Shown: positions 1-9,609, numbered from the stretch's first letter. The stretch: 64,000 nucleotides of DNA from Rhizobium sp. Q54 (GCA_945889445.1 CAMDBX010000014.1:1-64000), one strand, 5' to 3'. Program-made: numbers and translations. The notes: generated from the sequence alone by a model not told the origin.

Positions 1-207
1 TCGCAGCTGAAGCGGGTGTGCGAGACGGTGAAGGACGTGCCGGTCTTTGCCAACACCGGCGTCAACATCGACAATGTGAAGGATACCCTCGCCCTGGCGA
101 GCGGCGTGATCATCGGCACGCATTTCAAGGTCGACGGCATCACCTGGAATGCGGTGGACGGAGCGCGGGTCAAGCGCTTCATGGACAAGGTCGAAACCCT
201 GCGCTGA
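1..207 (+). CDS. BtpA/SgcQ-family protein, C-terminal fragment (5' truncated by window)
   Basis: Frame 1 open from base 1; 'VFANTGVNIDNVKDTLALASGVIIGTHFKVDGITWNAVDGARVKRFM' resembles BtpA/SgcQ C-termini. Confidence 0.75.
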   Translation, partial: SQLKRVCETVKDVPVFANTGVNIDNVKDTLALASGVIIGTHFKVDGITWNAVDGARVKRFMDKVETLR

Positions 208-211
208 GGCG

Positions 212-1825
212 CTAGGCCCGGCCGAGATAGCGGTTCAGCACGTTGCGGGTGACCTGCGCCACGATCTCATCCTTGCGGGTGAGGCCAACGATCCAGTCAC
301 TGGAGCCGGCGTGGAATACCTCGCCGCTGCCCTTTGTGAAGTTGACGATCATGCCGCAACCGCGCTTGGTGGCCGCGATGGCCTCTGCATCCTTGCGGCC
401 GGTGAGCACCGAGGCGACGTATTCGCCATCCTCGATCCCAAGGAAGCTGCGGCCGGGGCGGATGGTGGAGCCCTCCTCGACGGTGGCGGCCAGCCCCAGC
501 GCGAGGATCTGGATGCCGTCCGGCGCCAGCGACGGGTCCGCCACATAGGGCAAGCCGCCGCGAATTTCATAAGGCAGGCCGTCCACCTCATACCCGAAGA
601 TGCGCGAGCTGCCGCCGAGAATGTCGCCATAGTAGAGGCCGGTGCTGGCGAAGGCCCAATGCTCCGGCCGGTACACGGGAAAGCCCTTGGCACCGCGTGG
701 GGAACAGCCGGACCAACTGGCATAGAGGCCATGCGTGGCGTTGAGGCCAAAGCTCGCGGCACCAGGCCTGCCGATCTCGGGGGCTTCCCACGACTCGGTC
801 ACACGCTCACGCGGGCCGGTCTTCATGAAGGGGTCCTCGTCACGCGCGATGTACTTGTAGCAGGTCTGGGTGCGGCCTTCGTCTGAGAGCCTGATCTGCC
901 ACATGAAGTTGCCGGCGAAGCGGGCGATACGCCCACCCCTCTCAACCCAGGAATCGACCGCGTCACGCATCTCCCACGACCAGTATTCGTCATGGCCGAC
1001 GAGCGCGATGCAGGTGTAGCCTTCGATGAGTTCCGGACGATCGTGCAGGTCGGTCTGGCTGATGATGTCGAGCGCGTAGCCCTCGGCCTCGGCCCAGGTG
1101 ACGAAGTGGCGCTCGAAGCTGGCCCAGCCGGAGGACATGTATTTCTTGGAATAGCCATTGGCATAGGCCCATTCCATGTGCGGATAGCGTGGTTCGCTGT
1201 TGATCGGCGGATCGTCCAGCAGCACGGCGCGCGGCGCATCAGGCGGCAGGCTGACGAAGCCCCTGGCCAGCGGCCGCATCGTGCTCAAAATTGGCGAGAA
1301 GCGGTCGCCGTTGGGACCGCAATAGCCCTGGTAATGGTTTGAACCACCCCAATCGTTATAGGCTGTCCACGTCGCGGTGGCGGCGATGAGCAGCAGGCGG
1401 CCGCGCTTGTTCACGTCATGGCGCGGGCGAACGATGAAGAAATGCTCGTGAACGTCACCGCCCGCACGGGTGCGGAGGATGTATCCGCCAGAGGGCCAGT
1501 CTGGCGCGACAGGGATCTCGAAGGACACGGGCCAACCGCAGCCGGCGATCGAACAATCGTCAGGCGTGTCATGCCATGCACCGGCGAGCCGACTGCGCGC
1601 GAAGACCGTCACGGGCTTCAACCCATCACGGTTCACCTCGACGTCATAGTCCTTCGCATTGGTGCAGACGCTGACCTGCACCGTCTCGCGCGGTGCATAG
1701 GAGAGCTTGTCGCAATAGCTCCAGATGCGCGTGGCCTTGGGCGGGGCGTGAAGGGGCCGTTCGGCATAAAGGCCGAGAACGGCCTCGCGCCGCCAGGCGT
1801 CGGTCCTGTGAGCGCCGGCGCTCAT
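212..1825 (-). CDS. N,N-dimethylformamidase beta-subunit-like protein
   Basis: 537-aa ORF; 'LLIAATATWTAYNDWGGSNHYQG', 'GHDEYWSWEMRDAVDSWVERGGRIARFAGNFMWQIR' typical of DMFase beta-like C-terminal domain. Confidence 0.75.
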   Translation of the reverse strand: MSAGAHRTDAWRREAVLGLYAERPLHAPPKATRIWSYCDKLSYAPRETVQVSVCTNAKDYDVEVNRDGLKPVTVFARSRLAGAWHDTPDDCSIAGCGWPVSFEIPVAPDWPSGGYILRTRAGGDVHEHFFIVRPRHDVNKRGRLLLIAATATWTAYNDWGGSNHYQGYCGPNGDRFSPILSTMRPLARGFVSLPPDAPRAVLLDDPPINSEPRYPHMEWAYANGYSKKYMSSGWASFERHFVTWAEAEGYALDIISQTDLHDRPELIEGYTCIALVGHDEYWSWEMRDAVDSWVERGGRIARFAGNFMWQIRLSDEGRTQTCYKYIARDEDPFMKTGPRERVTESWEAPEIGRPGAASFGLNATHGLYASWSGCSPRGAKGFPVYRPEHWAFASTGLYYGDILGGSSRIFGYEVDGLPYEIRGGLPYVADPSLAPDGIQILALGLAATVEEGSTIRPGRSFLGIEDGEYVASVLTGRKDAEAIAATKRGCGMIVNFTKGSGEVFHAGSSDWIVGLTRKDEIVAQVTRNVLNRYLGRA

Positions 1826-2991
1826 CTGAGTTCGTCGGCTATGGCCTGGAACATGGCGTAGGTGAGATTGTCCAGCGCCTCGTCGTCCGGAACGGGCTGC
1901 GAGGACTGCTTCACCGCCACCATGCCGGCGTCATAGTCGATATAGATCCACTGGCCATGGATGCCGATGGCGCAAAGCACACTGGAGGACGGGTCCGGTA
2001 CATACCATTTCGAGCGGTAGCGGCCATCGGGGAAGAGGTTCACCATCTCGCCACGCGACCAGGCTGTGGCATCGCCATTGCGGAGGATGTCGTTCACCCA
2101 CTCCTCCGGCACGATGCGCTGGCCGTTGAAGCGGCCCTTGTTGCGCATCATCTCGCCAAAGCGCGCGAGGTCGCCAAGGCTGACACAAAGGCCGCCTGCG
2201 GTGCGCGGTGCGCCGTGGCGGTCTACGGTGATGCAGGCATCATGCGCCATGCCCATCGGCTTCCAGACAAGGCGCGAGAGCAGCCCGGCGAAGCTCTCGC
2301 CCGCGGCGCGCTCGATGATCCAGCCGAGCAGGTCGGAGTTGGGCGAGACATAGTGGAAGCGGCGACCGTGCGGATGATCCGCCTTGGGCAGGCTGGTGAC
2401 GAAGGCGTTGATGCCGTCGGCACCCTGGATTGCGCCCGGCGGGTTCCATCCCATTGCGGCGCGGTAGCGCGCGACGTCGCCCTGCGGGTCGAGATAGTCT
2501 TCCACGAAGCGGATGCTCACCGCCATGTCGAGGACATGGCGCACCGTGGCATCGGCATAGGCAGAGCCCTCGACCTCAGGCACATAGCGCGAGACCAGCG
2601 CCTCCGGATCGAGCTTGCCGTCCTTGACCAGAATGCCGGCCAGCGCGGCGGTGATCGACTTGCTGACGGAGAAGACGATGTGGCGGGAATCTGCCGTCTG
2701 GTTGATAAGCCGTTCGGCCACCACCTCGCCGTCCTTCAGGACGAGGAAGCCATCGGTGTAGGTTTCCTCCAGTGCCGCCTCGGCACTGCGGCGGCCTCCG
2801 GCCCAGACGATCGCAAGGCGGGCGAGATCCAAAGGCTTGCCCTGACGCAGGGGAGAGAGAGGCGGCGCGGTGGGAACGGCAACGACGGGAATCAGGCTGT
2901 CGACATGGGTGAAACCCCAGACGCTGTATGGGTGCTCGCGCCAATTCTCCAGCGTGGCCGTCTGTGGTGCGCTCCCCATCGAATCCCCCAA
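1822..2991 (-). CDS. Serine hydrolase (class C beta-lactamase-like)
   Basis: 389-aa ORF with SVSKS (SxxK) motif and YVSPNSD; overlaps the next gene by 4 bp. Confidence 0.85.
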   Translation of the reverse strand: MGDSMGSAPQTATLENWREHPYSVWGFTHVDSLIPVVAVPTAPPLSPLRQGKPLDLARLAIVWAGGRRSAEAALEETYTDGFLVLKDGEVVAERLINQTADSRHIVFSVSKSITAALAGILVKDGKLDPEALVSRYVPEVEGSAYADATVRHVLDMAVSIRFVEDYLDPQGDVARYRAAMGWNPPGAIQGADGINAFVTSLPKADHPHGRRFHYVSPNSDLLGWIIERAAGESFAGLLSRLVWKPMGMAHDACITVDRHGAPRTAGGLCVSLGDLARFGEMMRNKGRFNGQRIVPEEWVNDILRNGDATAWSRGEMVNLFPDGRYRSKWYVPDPSSSVLCAIGIHGQWIYIDYDAGMVAVKQSSQPVPDDEALDNLTYAMFQAIADELR

Positions 2992-3105
2992 AAACTTTGG
3001 CTGACACTAGCATGGGATCGGTTGCCGTCTGCCCCCGGCGAGTCATTTTCGCCGCGCAGGGGCGGGAGCCGCAAGGAGCATGGGAAAACGGCTGGCGTCT
3101 CCACC

Positions 3106-3135
3106 AACATTTGCGTATGTTCACACGCAATTGTT
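3106..3135. promoter_or_regulatory. Interrupted dyad, candidate operator of the E1/lipoyl/hydrolase/SorC operon
   Basis: AACATTTGCGTAT-GTTC-ACACGCAATTGTT; 11 of 13 arm positions pair; about 19 bp upstream of the E1 ATG. Confidence 0.5.
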
Positions 3136-3153
3136 TCAGGGAGGCCGGAGACC

Positions 3154-5610
3154 ATGCCGAAATCAATCCCCGTCGAGCCGCAGACATTCCAGCGGGCTGG
3201 CGAACTGGCCTTTCCCCGCATTCCGCTGCACGCCTATGCCCAGCCTTTTGGAGCGGAGCTGGCGGCAAGGGGGCGGACGCAGATGGTGGACATCCTTCGC
3301 CACATGATGCTGGTGCGCGAGTTCGAGACCATGCTCGGCTCCTTCAAGGCCAAGGGCGCCTACGCCGACATTTCCGACGTCTACAAGGGCCCGGCACACC
3401 TTTCGCTCGGCCAGGAGGGGGCTGCAGTGGGTGCGGCGCTGGCGCTGGAGCCTGCTGACCACATCTTCGGCAGCCACAGGAGCCATGGCGAGTTCATCGC
3501 CAAGGGCCTGTCGGCCATCGCCCAGCTGCCGGAGGCCGCGTTGCAGCGGATCATGGAAAGCCATCGCGGCGGCACGCTGCTGCGCATGGTCGAAGCGCAG
3601 CTTCCCGCAACCGCTGTGACGAGCACGGCCGAGAATTTCCTGCTGCTGGGCCTGCTGGCCGAGATCTTCATGAAGGCCGATGGTTTCAACGGCGGCATGG
3701 GCGGATCGATGCACGCCTTCTTCACGCCCTTTGGCGCCTACCCCAACAACGCCATCGTCGGGGCATCAGCCGGCATCGCGACGGGCGCGGCACTGCGCAA
3801 GAAACTGGCGAATGAAGCCTCAATCACAGTGTCGATGAGCGGCGATGGTTCGACCGGCTGCGGCCCGGTGTTCGAGGCGATGAACTTCGCCGCCATGGCG
3901 CAGTATGACACGCTGTGGACGGACGCCCGTAAGGGCGGACTGCCGGTGCTGTTCTTCTTCTCCAACAATTTCTATGCCATGGGCGGCCAGACCATCGGCG
4001 AGACCATGGGCTGGGACAGGCTGTCGCGCATCGGCGCCGCCGTCAACGCAGAAGCCCTTCATGCCGAGACGGTTGATGGGACCAACCCGCTCGCTGTGGC
4101 GGACGCCGTGACGCGCAAGCGTGCCGTGTTGCTCGATGGCAAGGGTCCCGCACTCCTCGACGTCGAATGCTATCGCTCCGGCGGACATTCGACCACTGAT
4201 GCCAATGCCTATCGCACGCGGGAGGAACTGGCGTTGTGGGAGGCACAAGACCCGATCGCCAAGTTCGCCGCCCAGCTCATCGCAGCAGGCGTCATGGACC
4301 AGTTGGCCGTCGACACGATGAAGGCTGGCGTTGCCGACAGCATCGCCGCGGTGACGCGTGCTGCCGTCGCGGCCGCACCGGTGGACGTTCCCACCGACCC
4401 GACGTTGATCGGGCGGCTGATGTTCTCGCATGAGGAGATCGCCGTGCCGGCGGGCGAGGTGCGGCTGCTGGCGCCGCCCGAAACCGCGGCGCGCATCCGG
4501 CAGGATGCGAAAAAGTCGCGCTCGGGGCTCGGTCCCGACGGGCAGAAGCTTTCGCCCATGCGCGCCATCACCTATCGCGATGGGCTGTTCGAGGCGATCC
4601 TCCATCACATGCTCCACGATGAACGCCTGATCGCCTATGGCGAGGAATGCCGCGAATGGGGCGGGGCGTTTGGCGTCTATCGCGGGCTATCCGACATTCT
4701 CCCATACGAGCGGCTGTTCAATTCGCCGATCTCGGAGGCGGCCATCGTTGCCACCGCCGTGGGCCATGCGATGGAGGGCGGGCGCAGCCTGATCGAGCTG
4801 ATGTATGGCGACTTCATCGGGCGGGCCGGAGACGAGATCTTCAACCAGATGGCCAAGTGGCAGGCGATGTCCGCCGGTATCCTCAAGCTCCCCGTGGTGC
4901 TGCGCTGCTCAGTGGGCAGCAAGTATGGCGCACAGCACTCACAGGACTGGACAGCCCTGGTGGCCCACATGCCGGGCCTCAAGGTCCTCTATCCGGCAAC
5001 ACCCCATGACGCGAAGGGGTTGATGGCATCGGCGCTGGCGAGCGAAGACCCGGTGGTGTTCTTCGAAAGCCAGAGGCTGTACGACACGGTGGAGACATTC
5101 CAGCCGGACGGCGTGCCGCAAGATTACTACCGCATCCCGATGGGCGAGCCCGACGTGAAGCGTGAAGGCAGGCATGCAACGGTGCTGACCATCGGCCCCT
5201 CGCTCTACCCGGCACTTGCCGCGGCGCAGGAACTGGAGGAGGCGAATGGGCTGTCGCTCGAAGTGATCGACGCACGTTCGCTGGTGCCCTTCAACTATGA
5301 CCCGGTGGTCCGATCCATCGCCAAGACCGGCCACCTGCTGGTGGTGACGGAAGCCTCCGAGCGCGGTTCCTTCGCCATGACGCTGGCCGCCAACCTGACG
5401 CGCTTTGCCTTCGGGCAGTTGAAGTCAGCACCGCGCGTGCTGGGTTCACCCAACTGGATCGTGCCCGGCGCGGAGATGGAGACGACCTACTTCCCGCAAG
5501 CTCACGACATCATCGAGATCGTCACGTCGCAGTTCTATCCTGACACGCAATCCAACCGTCGCGGCATCCGCAACTGGGATGACCGCGAGCTTGCACGCAA
5601 CGGTCTTTGA
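3154..5610 (+). CDS. Fused alpha+beta thiamine-diphosphate-dependent dehydrogenase E1 (2-oxoacid/acetoin dehydrogenase type)
   Basis: ORF track entry starts at 1693; ATG 3154 with upstream GGAG is the plausible start. E1 alpha motifs (MLVREFE, GGMGGSMH, GDG...NN) followed by E1 beta motifs (EECREWGGAFGVYRGL, ALVAHMPGLKVLYPATP). Confidence 0.88.
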   Translation: MPKSIPVEPQTFQRAGELAFPRIPLHAYAQPFGAELAARGRTQMVDILRHMMLVREFETMLGSFKAKGAYADISDVYKGPAHLSLGQEGAAVGAALALEPADHIFGSHRSHGEFIAKGLSAIAQLPEAALQRIMESHRGGTLLRMVEAQLPATAVTSTAENFLLLGLLAEIFMKADGFNGGMGGSMHAFFTPFGAYPNNAIVGASAGIATGAALRKKLANEASITVSMSGDGSTGCGPVFEAMNFAAMAQYDTLWTDARKGGLPVLFFFSNNFYAMGGQTIGETMGWDRLSRIGAAVNAEALHAETVDGTNPLAVADAVTRKRAVLLDGKGPALLDVECYRSGGHSTTDANAYRTREELALWEAQDPIAKFAAQLIAAGVMDQLAVDTMKAGVADSIAAVTRAAVAAAPVDVPTDPTLIGRLMFSHEEIAVPAGEVRLLAPPETAARIRQDAKKSRSGLGPDGQKLSPMRAITYRDGLFEAILHHMLHDERLIAYGEECREWGGAFGVYRGLSDILPYERLFNSPISEAAIVATAVGHAMEGGRSLIELMYGDFIGRAGDEIFNQMAKWQAMSAGILKLPVVLRCSVGSKYGAQHSQDWTALVAHMPGLKVLYPATPHDAKGLMASALASEDPVVFFESQRLYDTVETFQPDGVPQDYYRIPMGEPDVKREGRHATVLTIGPSLYPALAAAQELEEANGLSLEVIDARSLVPFNYDPVVRSIAKTGHLLVVTEASERGSFAMTLAANLTRFAFGQLKSAPRVLGSPNWIVPGAEMETTYFPQAHDIIEIVTSQFYPDTQSNRRGIRNWDDRELARNGL

Positions 5611-5623
5611 GAGGATACCAGAC

Positions 5624-5863
5624 ATGAGCACAGACGTCGTCATGCCGCAGCTCGGCAACGAGATCACCGAAGCCCAGATCGACTACTGGTCAAAGCGCCC
5701 GGGTGACAAGGTGGAGAAGGGCGAGATGCTGCTGACCATCACCACACCCAAGCTCACCATGGAGATCGAGGCGCCCGCATCGGGCACGCTGAAGGAAATC
5801 CGCGTGCCCGCCGACGAGATCGCCAGCGTGGGCGAGGTGCTCGCAGTCATCGACGAGGCGTGA
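5624..5863 (+). CDS. Stand-alone biotin/lipoyl-domain protein (79 aa)
   Basis: ATG 5624; 'VVMPQLGNEITEAQIDYWSKRPGDKVEKGEMLLTITTPKLTMEIEAPASGTL' lipoyl domain with central Lys. Confidence 0.85.
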   Translation: MSTDVVMPQLGNEITEAQIDYWSKRPGDKVEKGEMLLTITTPKLTMEIEAPASGTLKEIRVPADEIASVGEVLAVIDEA

Positions 5864-6633
5864 TGAGCGACATCACCTTCAAGACGCTGGGCGGCGAGGG
5901 GCCGGATCTCGTACTGATCCACGGCTTCGGCTCTGACCGCCTGTCGTGGGCGGGCAATTCCCCGGCGCTGATGGAGGTGGCACGCGTCCACAGCCTCGAC
6001 CTGCCGGGGCATGGCGACTCGCTGGCCGCCGAAGCGGGCGACGGCAGCCCGCTGGCACTGGCCGAACTGGTGGCCGACGCGCTGGATGCCAACGGCATCA
6101 AGCAGGCGCATCTGCTCGGCCACTCCCTTGGGGGCAGCATCGCCATCGTGCTGGCTCTGGCGGAACCGGCGCGTGTGCTGTCTCTGTCTCTTCTTGCCCC
6201 AGCCGGGCTGGGGCGTGGCATCGACCGTGAGTTCCTGGCGGCCTTCCCCGAACTGGCCAGCAAGGAAAGCGCAGAGGCGCTGCTGCAGCGCCTGGTTTCC
6301 AAGCCGTTGCTCATCAACCGCTTCACCATTGCGCGCGTGCTGGAGCAACTGGACAGGCCCGGCGCGCGCGAGGCGCTGCGTGCCATTGCCGAGGGCGTGC
6401 TGGCGCAGGAAGCACAGCTTGGTGACTGGGCAAGCAAGATCGCCGCCACGGGCATTCCCAGGCTGGTCATCTTCGGCGGCGCGGACCAGATCAACCCGCC
6501 CGATGCCAATGCGCTGGTCGGCTTTGCCGGACGCACACTGGTCATCCCCGAGGCGGGACACCTGCCGCATGTGGAGGCGGCCCGGCAGGTGAACGAGGCG
6601 CTGACGGACTTCATCAAGGGCGTAGGAGTCTGA
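5863..6633 (+). CDS. Alpha/beta hydrolase (AcoC C-terminal-domain-like)
   Basis: GHSLGG nucleophile elbow, HGFGSDR oxyanion region, EAGHLPHVE; start overlaps upstream stop (TGATG). Confidence 0.85.
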   Translation: MSDITFKTLGGEGPDLVLIHGFGSDRLSWAGNSPALMEVARVHSLDLPGHGDSLAAEAGDGSPLALAELVADALDANGIKQAHLLGHSLGGSIAIVLALAEPARVLSLSLLAPAGLGRGIDREFLAAFPELASKESAEALLQRLVSKPLLINRFTIARVLEQLDRPGAREALRAIAEGVLAQEAQLGDWASKIAATGIPRLVIFGGADQINPPDANALVGFAGRTLVIPEAGHLPHVEAARQVNEALTDFIKGVGV

Positions 6634-6636
6634 GCC

Positions 6637-7605
6637 ATGGCGAAGCTACGGCGCAATGCAGGGACGGCACTGGCGGACGACGCGTCACTGCGCCTGCGCG
6701 CGGCCTGGCTCTACCATGGCTTCAGCCTGACCCAGACGGAGGTGGCCGAGCAACTGGGTATCGGCCGCTCGACCGTGATCCGCCTTCTCGAGGAAGCCCG
6801 CCAGCGCGGCGAGGTGAAGATCTCGATCGAGGACCGCCTGCCGGATCTCGCCGAACTCTCGATCCGCCTCGAGCGGGCGCTGAACCTTGATGAGGCCATC
6901 GTGGTGCCTGCGCCGGAGACGCCTGGCGCCGTCTCACGTGCCGTGGGCCTGGCGCTGGGACGCCTTCTGTCGGAGGCCATCACCGACGGCATGACAATCG
7001 GTGTCGGCTGGGGCCGCACCCTGAGTGCGGCGCTCGAGAGCTTCAGCCCGCCGCGACGCAGCGGCGTGAAAGTGATGTCGCTGATGGGTGGGGCAGTGGA
7101 AGCACAGGCCACCAACCCTTTCGAGTTCGCCTGGCGCCTTGCATCAGCGCTGCAGGCCGAATGCTTCCTCTTCCCCGCGCCTCTGGTGGTGGATAGTGCG
7201 GAGATGCGCGACCTGCTGCTGGCGGACCGCAGCATCGCCCGGCTCGGCCACCTCGCGGCATCCCTCGACCTTGCCGTGGTGAGCGCCGGGGGCTTGGCGG
7301 AAAGCTCGGGTTCGCTGGTGCGGCAGCTGATCACCGAGGCCGAGGCGGCGGATCTTCTGGCGTGCGGCTGCGTTGCCGACATCATGTGCAACTTCATCGA
7401 TGCACAGGGGCAGCCGCTCGACCACCCCCTCAACGCCCGCGTCATGTCGGTTGGCGCCGAAAACCTGAGAGCCGCCCGCCACAAGGTTCTGGCGAGCGGC
7501 GGGCACGAGCGTGCCGCGGCCATTCTGGCGGTCATCCGCAGCATCGGCGTCAATACGCTGGTCACCGACGAGCAGGCGGCGCGCGCCATCCTGGCCCTGG
7601 CCTGA
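6637..7605 (+). CDS. SorC/DeoR-type sugar-binding transcriptional regulator
   Basis: N-terminal HTH 'LTQTEVAEQLGIGRSTVIRLLEEARQRGEVKI' plus SorC effector domain 'GMTIGVGWGRTL'. Confidence 0.85.
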   Translation: MAKLRRNAGTALADDASLRLRAAWLYHGFSLTQTEVAEQLGIGRSTVIRLLEEARQRGEVKISIEDRLPDLAELSIRLERALNLDEAIVVPAPETPGAVSRAVGLALGRLLSEAITDGMTIGVGWGRTLSAALESFSPPRRSGVKVMSLMGGAVEAQATNPFEFAWRLASALQAECFLFPAPLVVDSAEMRDLLLADRSIARLGHLAASLDLAVVSAGGLAESSGSLVRQLITEAEAADLLACGCVADIMCNFIDAQGQPLDHPLNARVMSVGAENLRAARHKVLASGGHERAAAILAVIRSIGVNTLVTDEQAARAILALA

Positions 7606-7611
7606 CTTGAG

Positions 7612-9591
7612 TTAGGCGGCGGCGCGCCCGTCGCGATGCGACGGGGCAACCGGCCGCAGGCGGCCATCCTCTGGCAATGGCTCATGCGCGGCCCAGCTCT
7701 CGAGCGCGGCGGCATAGAGATCAGCAGCAATGCTCTCACCCTCGCGACCCTCGACAAGACCCAGGCCGACCTCCTCATAGACCGGAAGATTGGTGAGATC
7801 GGGAACGGGAAGATCGCCCGTGCGGAACTCGTCCCACATCCGGTCGTAGAGGCCTTCGAGACTCTTCACCAGCAGCGGCACGTCGAACAGCACGCAGTGG
7901 TCCCGCCCGGCGCGTAGTCGACGGCGCAACTCCGCCGCGGCACTCGGCACGGCGGCGATGGCGATGGCGCGCGCGACATAGTCATCAAGATTGGTGCAGA
8001 CGAGGTCCGGCAGGCCGGCATTCTTTACCAGTCCGGCGCAGACGCGCGCCGCGAAGCCCTGGCCTTCCAGCGTCAGCACCGGCGTTCCCATCGACATTGC
8101 GTCAGAAGCAGTGGTGTGTGCGCCATAGGGGAAGGTATCGAGGAACAGGTCAGCCAGAGCATAACGCGCCAGGTGCTGTGGATTGGGCCGCTTCGGCGCG
8201 AAGCAGATTCGCTCCGGCGCAACTCCGGCGGCCGCGGCCAGCAGGCGCAGCCGCTGGTTGGTCTCGGGTCCGGCATCGAGAAGCCACAACACGCTGCCCT
8301 CGGTTGTGGCGAGAATCTTCATCCAGGCGCCAAACAGCTGTGGCGTGAGTTTCTGCGCACCGTTGAGGCAGCAGAAGACGAAACCCTTTTCGGGCAGGCC
8401 TTCGGCATTGCGTTGCGGCGGCTCCGGCGCGATCACACGCTTGCGGTCATTGGGCTGGTAGCAGGGAAGCCGAAGCACGCGCTCGGTGAAGAGGCGCTCA
8501 TGGCCTTCCGGTACCACATGAGGGTCGGCAATGACATAGTGATGATAGGGCGTTCCCATGGTGCCCGGAAAGCCAAACCAGTTGGCGGCGATGGGGGCGG
8601 GGCGGCGGGCGAAGACCGCCGTGCGGGCATCACGCGTGTAGCCATTCACGTCCACCAGAATGTCGATCCCGTCGGCGGCAATGCGCGCTGCCGCGGCATC
8701 GTCCGAAAGGCCCGTGATGTCAGTCCAGTGATCGACGGCGGAGCGGATGCGCTCACGCGTACCGTCATCGCGCGGGATGCCGCAGTAATAGGCGTGGATA
8801 TCGAAGCGGCCGCGGTCATGGAGTTCCATCACCTCACAGAGTCCGAAGCCAACCGCATGTTCGCGCAGGTCGGAGGAAACGTAGCCAATCCTGAGGCGTT
8901 TGGGGCGTTCGACCCGGCGTGCTGCGTGGTCGCGCACATGCGCAGGCCGCGCGATCAACTGCCGCGCATAGCTTGCATTGCGCGCAAGCTGGAACACCGG
9001 ATCGTCGAACATCACCGCCGCGGACAGCGGCGAAACATGGGCGAGAAGCTGGCGCGCCTCCACCCCGTCCCAGCCCTGCACCACCGGCCACTTGCATTGC
9101 CGCTGGCGCAGCGCGATCCAGTGCTGGATGGCCTGCGACTGGCCCGGCGAGAGATCGATGGCCTGGCGCAGCGCATCCTCGGCCGGCGCGTCGGCATGGT
9201 TGAATTCCAGCACCCGCCCCAGCTGGTGCAGCGCCATCACCTTGTGGCGCAATGCCGGACCATTGAGGGCGGGAAGCCGATTGACGAGGGCGAGCCACTG
9301 GCTCACCGCCGCCCCGGTCTGACCGAGATCCTCCAGCGCGCGACCGAGATTGATATAGGAGGGGTGGAACTCCGGATCTATCCGCAGCGCGTCGCGCAAG
9401 GCGTTGATGGCGGCAAAGGCATCACCGCTGCGCTGGGCCACCACCGCCATGTTGAAGTGGGCAGCCGCGAGTTGCGGGTCATCCGGATTGAGCGCGATCC
9501 AGCGCTTGTAGAGCGCTGCGGCAGACGCCGCTCCTTCGGTTTTCTCAAGGCTTTCGGCGTCACGAAACAGCGCGGCGATGGCGGATGACAA
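7612..9591 (-). CDS. TPR-containing O-linked N-acetylglucosamine transferase-like protein (GT41/SPINDLY-type)
   Basis: TPR N-terminus; 'RIGYVSSDLREHAVGFGL', 'FCCLNGAQKLTPQLFGAWMKIL', 'FLDTFPYGAHTTASDAMSMGTPVLTLEGQGFAARV' match GT41 catalytic blocks. Confidence 0.88.
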   Translation of the reverse strand: MSSAIAALFRDAESLEKTEGAASAAALYKRWIALNPDDPQLAAAHFNMAVVAQRSGDAFAAINALRDALRIDPEFHPSYINLGRALEDLGQTGAAVSQWLALVNRLPALNGPALRHKVMALHQLGRVLEFNHADAPAEDALRQAIDLSPGQSQAIQHWIALRQRQCKWPVVQGWDGVEARQLLAHVSPLSAAVMFDDPVFQLARNASYARQLIARPAHVRDHAARRVERPKRLRIGYVSSDLREHAVGFGLCEVMELHDRGRFDIHAYYCGIPRDDGTRERIRSAVDHWTDITGLSDDAAAARIAADGIDILVDVNGYTRDARTAVFARRPAPIAANWFGFPGTMGTPYHHYVIADPHVVPEGHERLFTERVLRLPCYQPNDRKRVIAPEPPQRNAEGLPEKGFVFCCLNGAQKLTPQLFGAWMKILATTEGSVLWLLDAGPETNQRLRLLAAAAGVAPERICFAPKRPNPQHLARYALADLFLDTFPYGAHTTASDAMSMGTPVLTLEGQGFAARVCAGLVKNAGLPDLVCTNLDDYVARAIAIAAVPSAAAELRRRLRAGRDHCVLFDVPLLVKSLEGLYDRMWDEFRTGDLPVPDLTNLPVYEEVGLGLVEGREGESIAADLYAAALESWAAHEPLPEDGRLRPVAPSHRDGRAAA

Positions 9592-9609
9592 GGCTCGTGG
9601 TACTCCGGC

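Noticed and set aside
1693-3153. N-terminal 487 aa of the 1305-aa + ORF
   Set aside because: It runs antisense through the serine-hydrolase gene; E1 homology begins at MPKSIPVEP (3154).
8116-9588. 490-aa + ORF opposite the GT41 gene
   Set aside because: High-GC antisense shadow; the minus-strand product has clear GT41 motifs.
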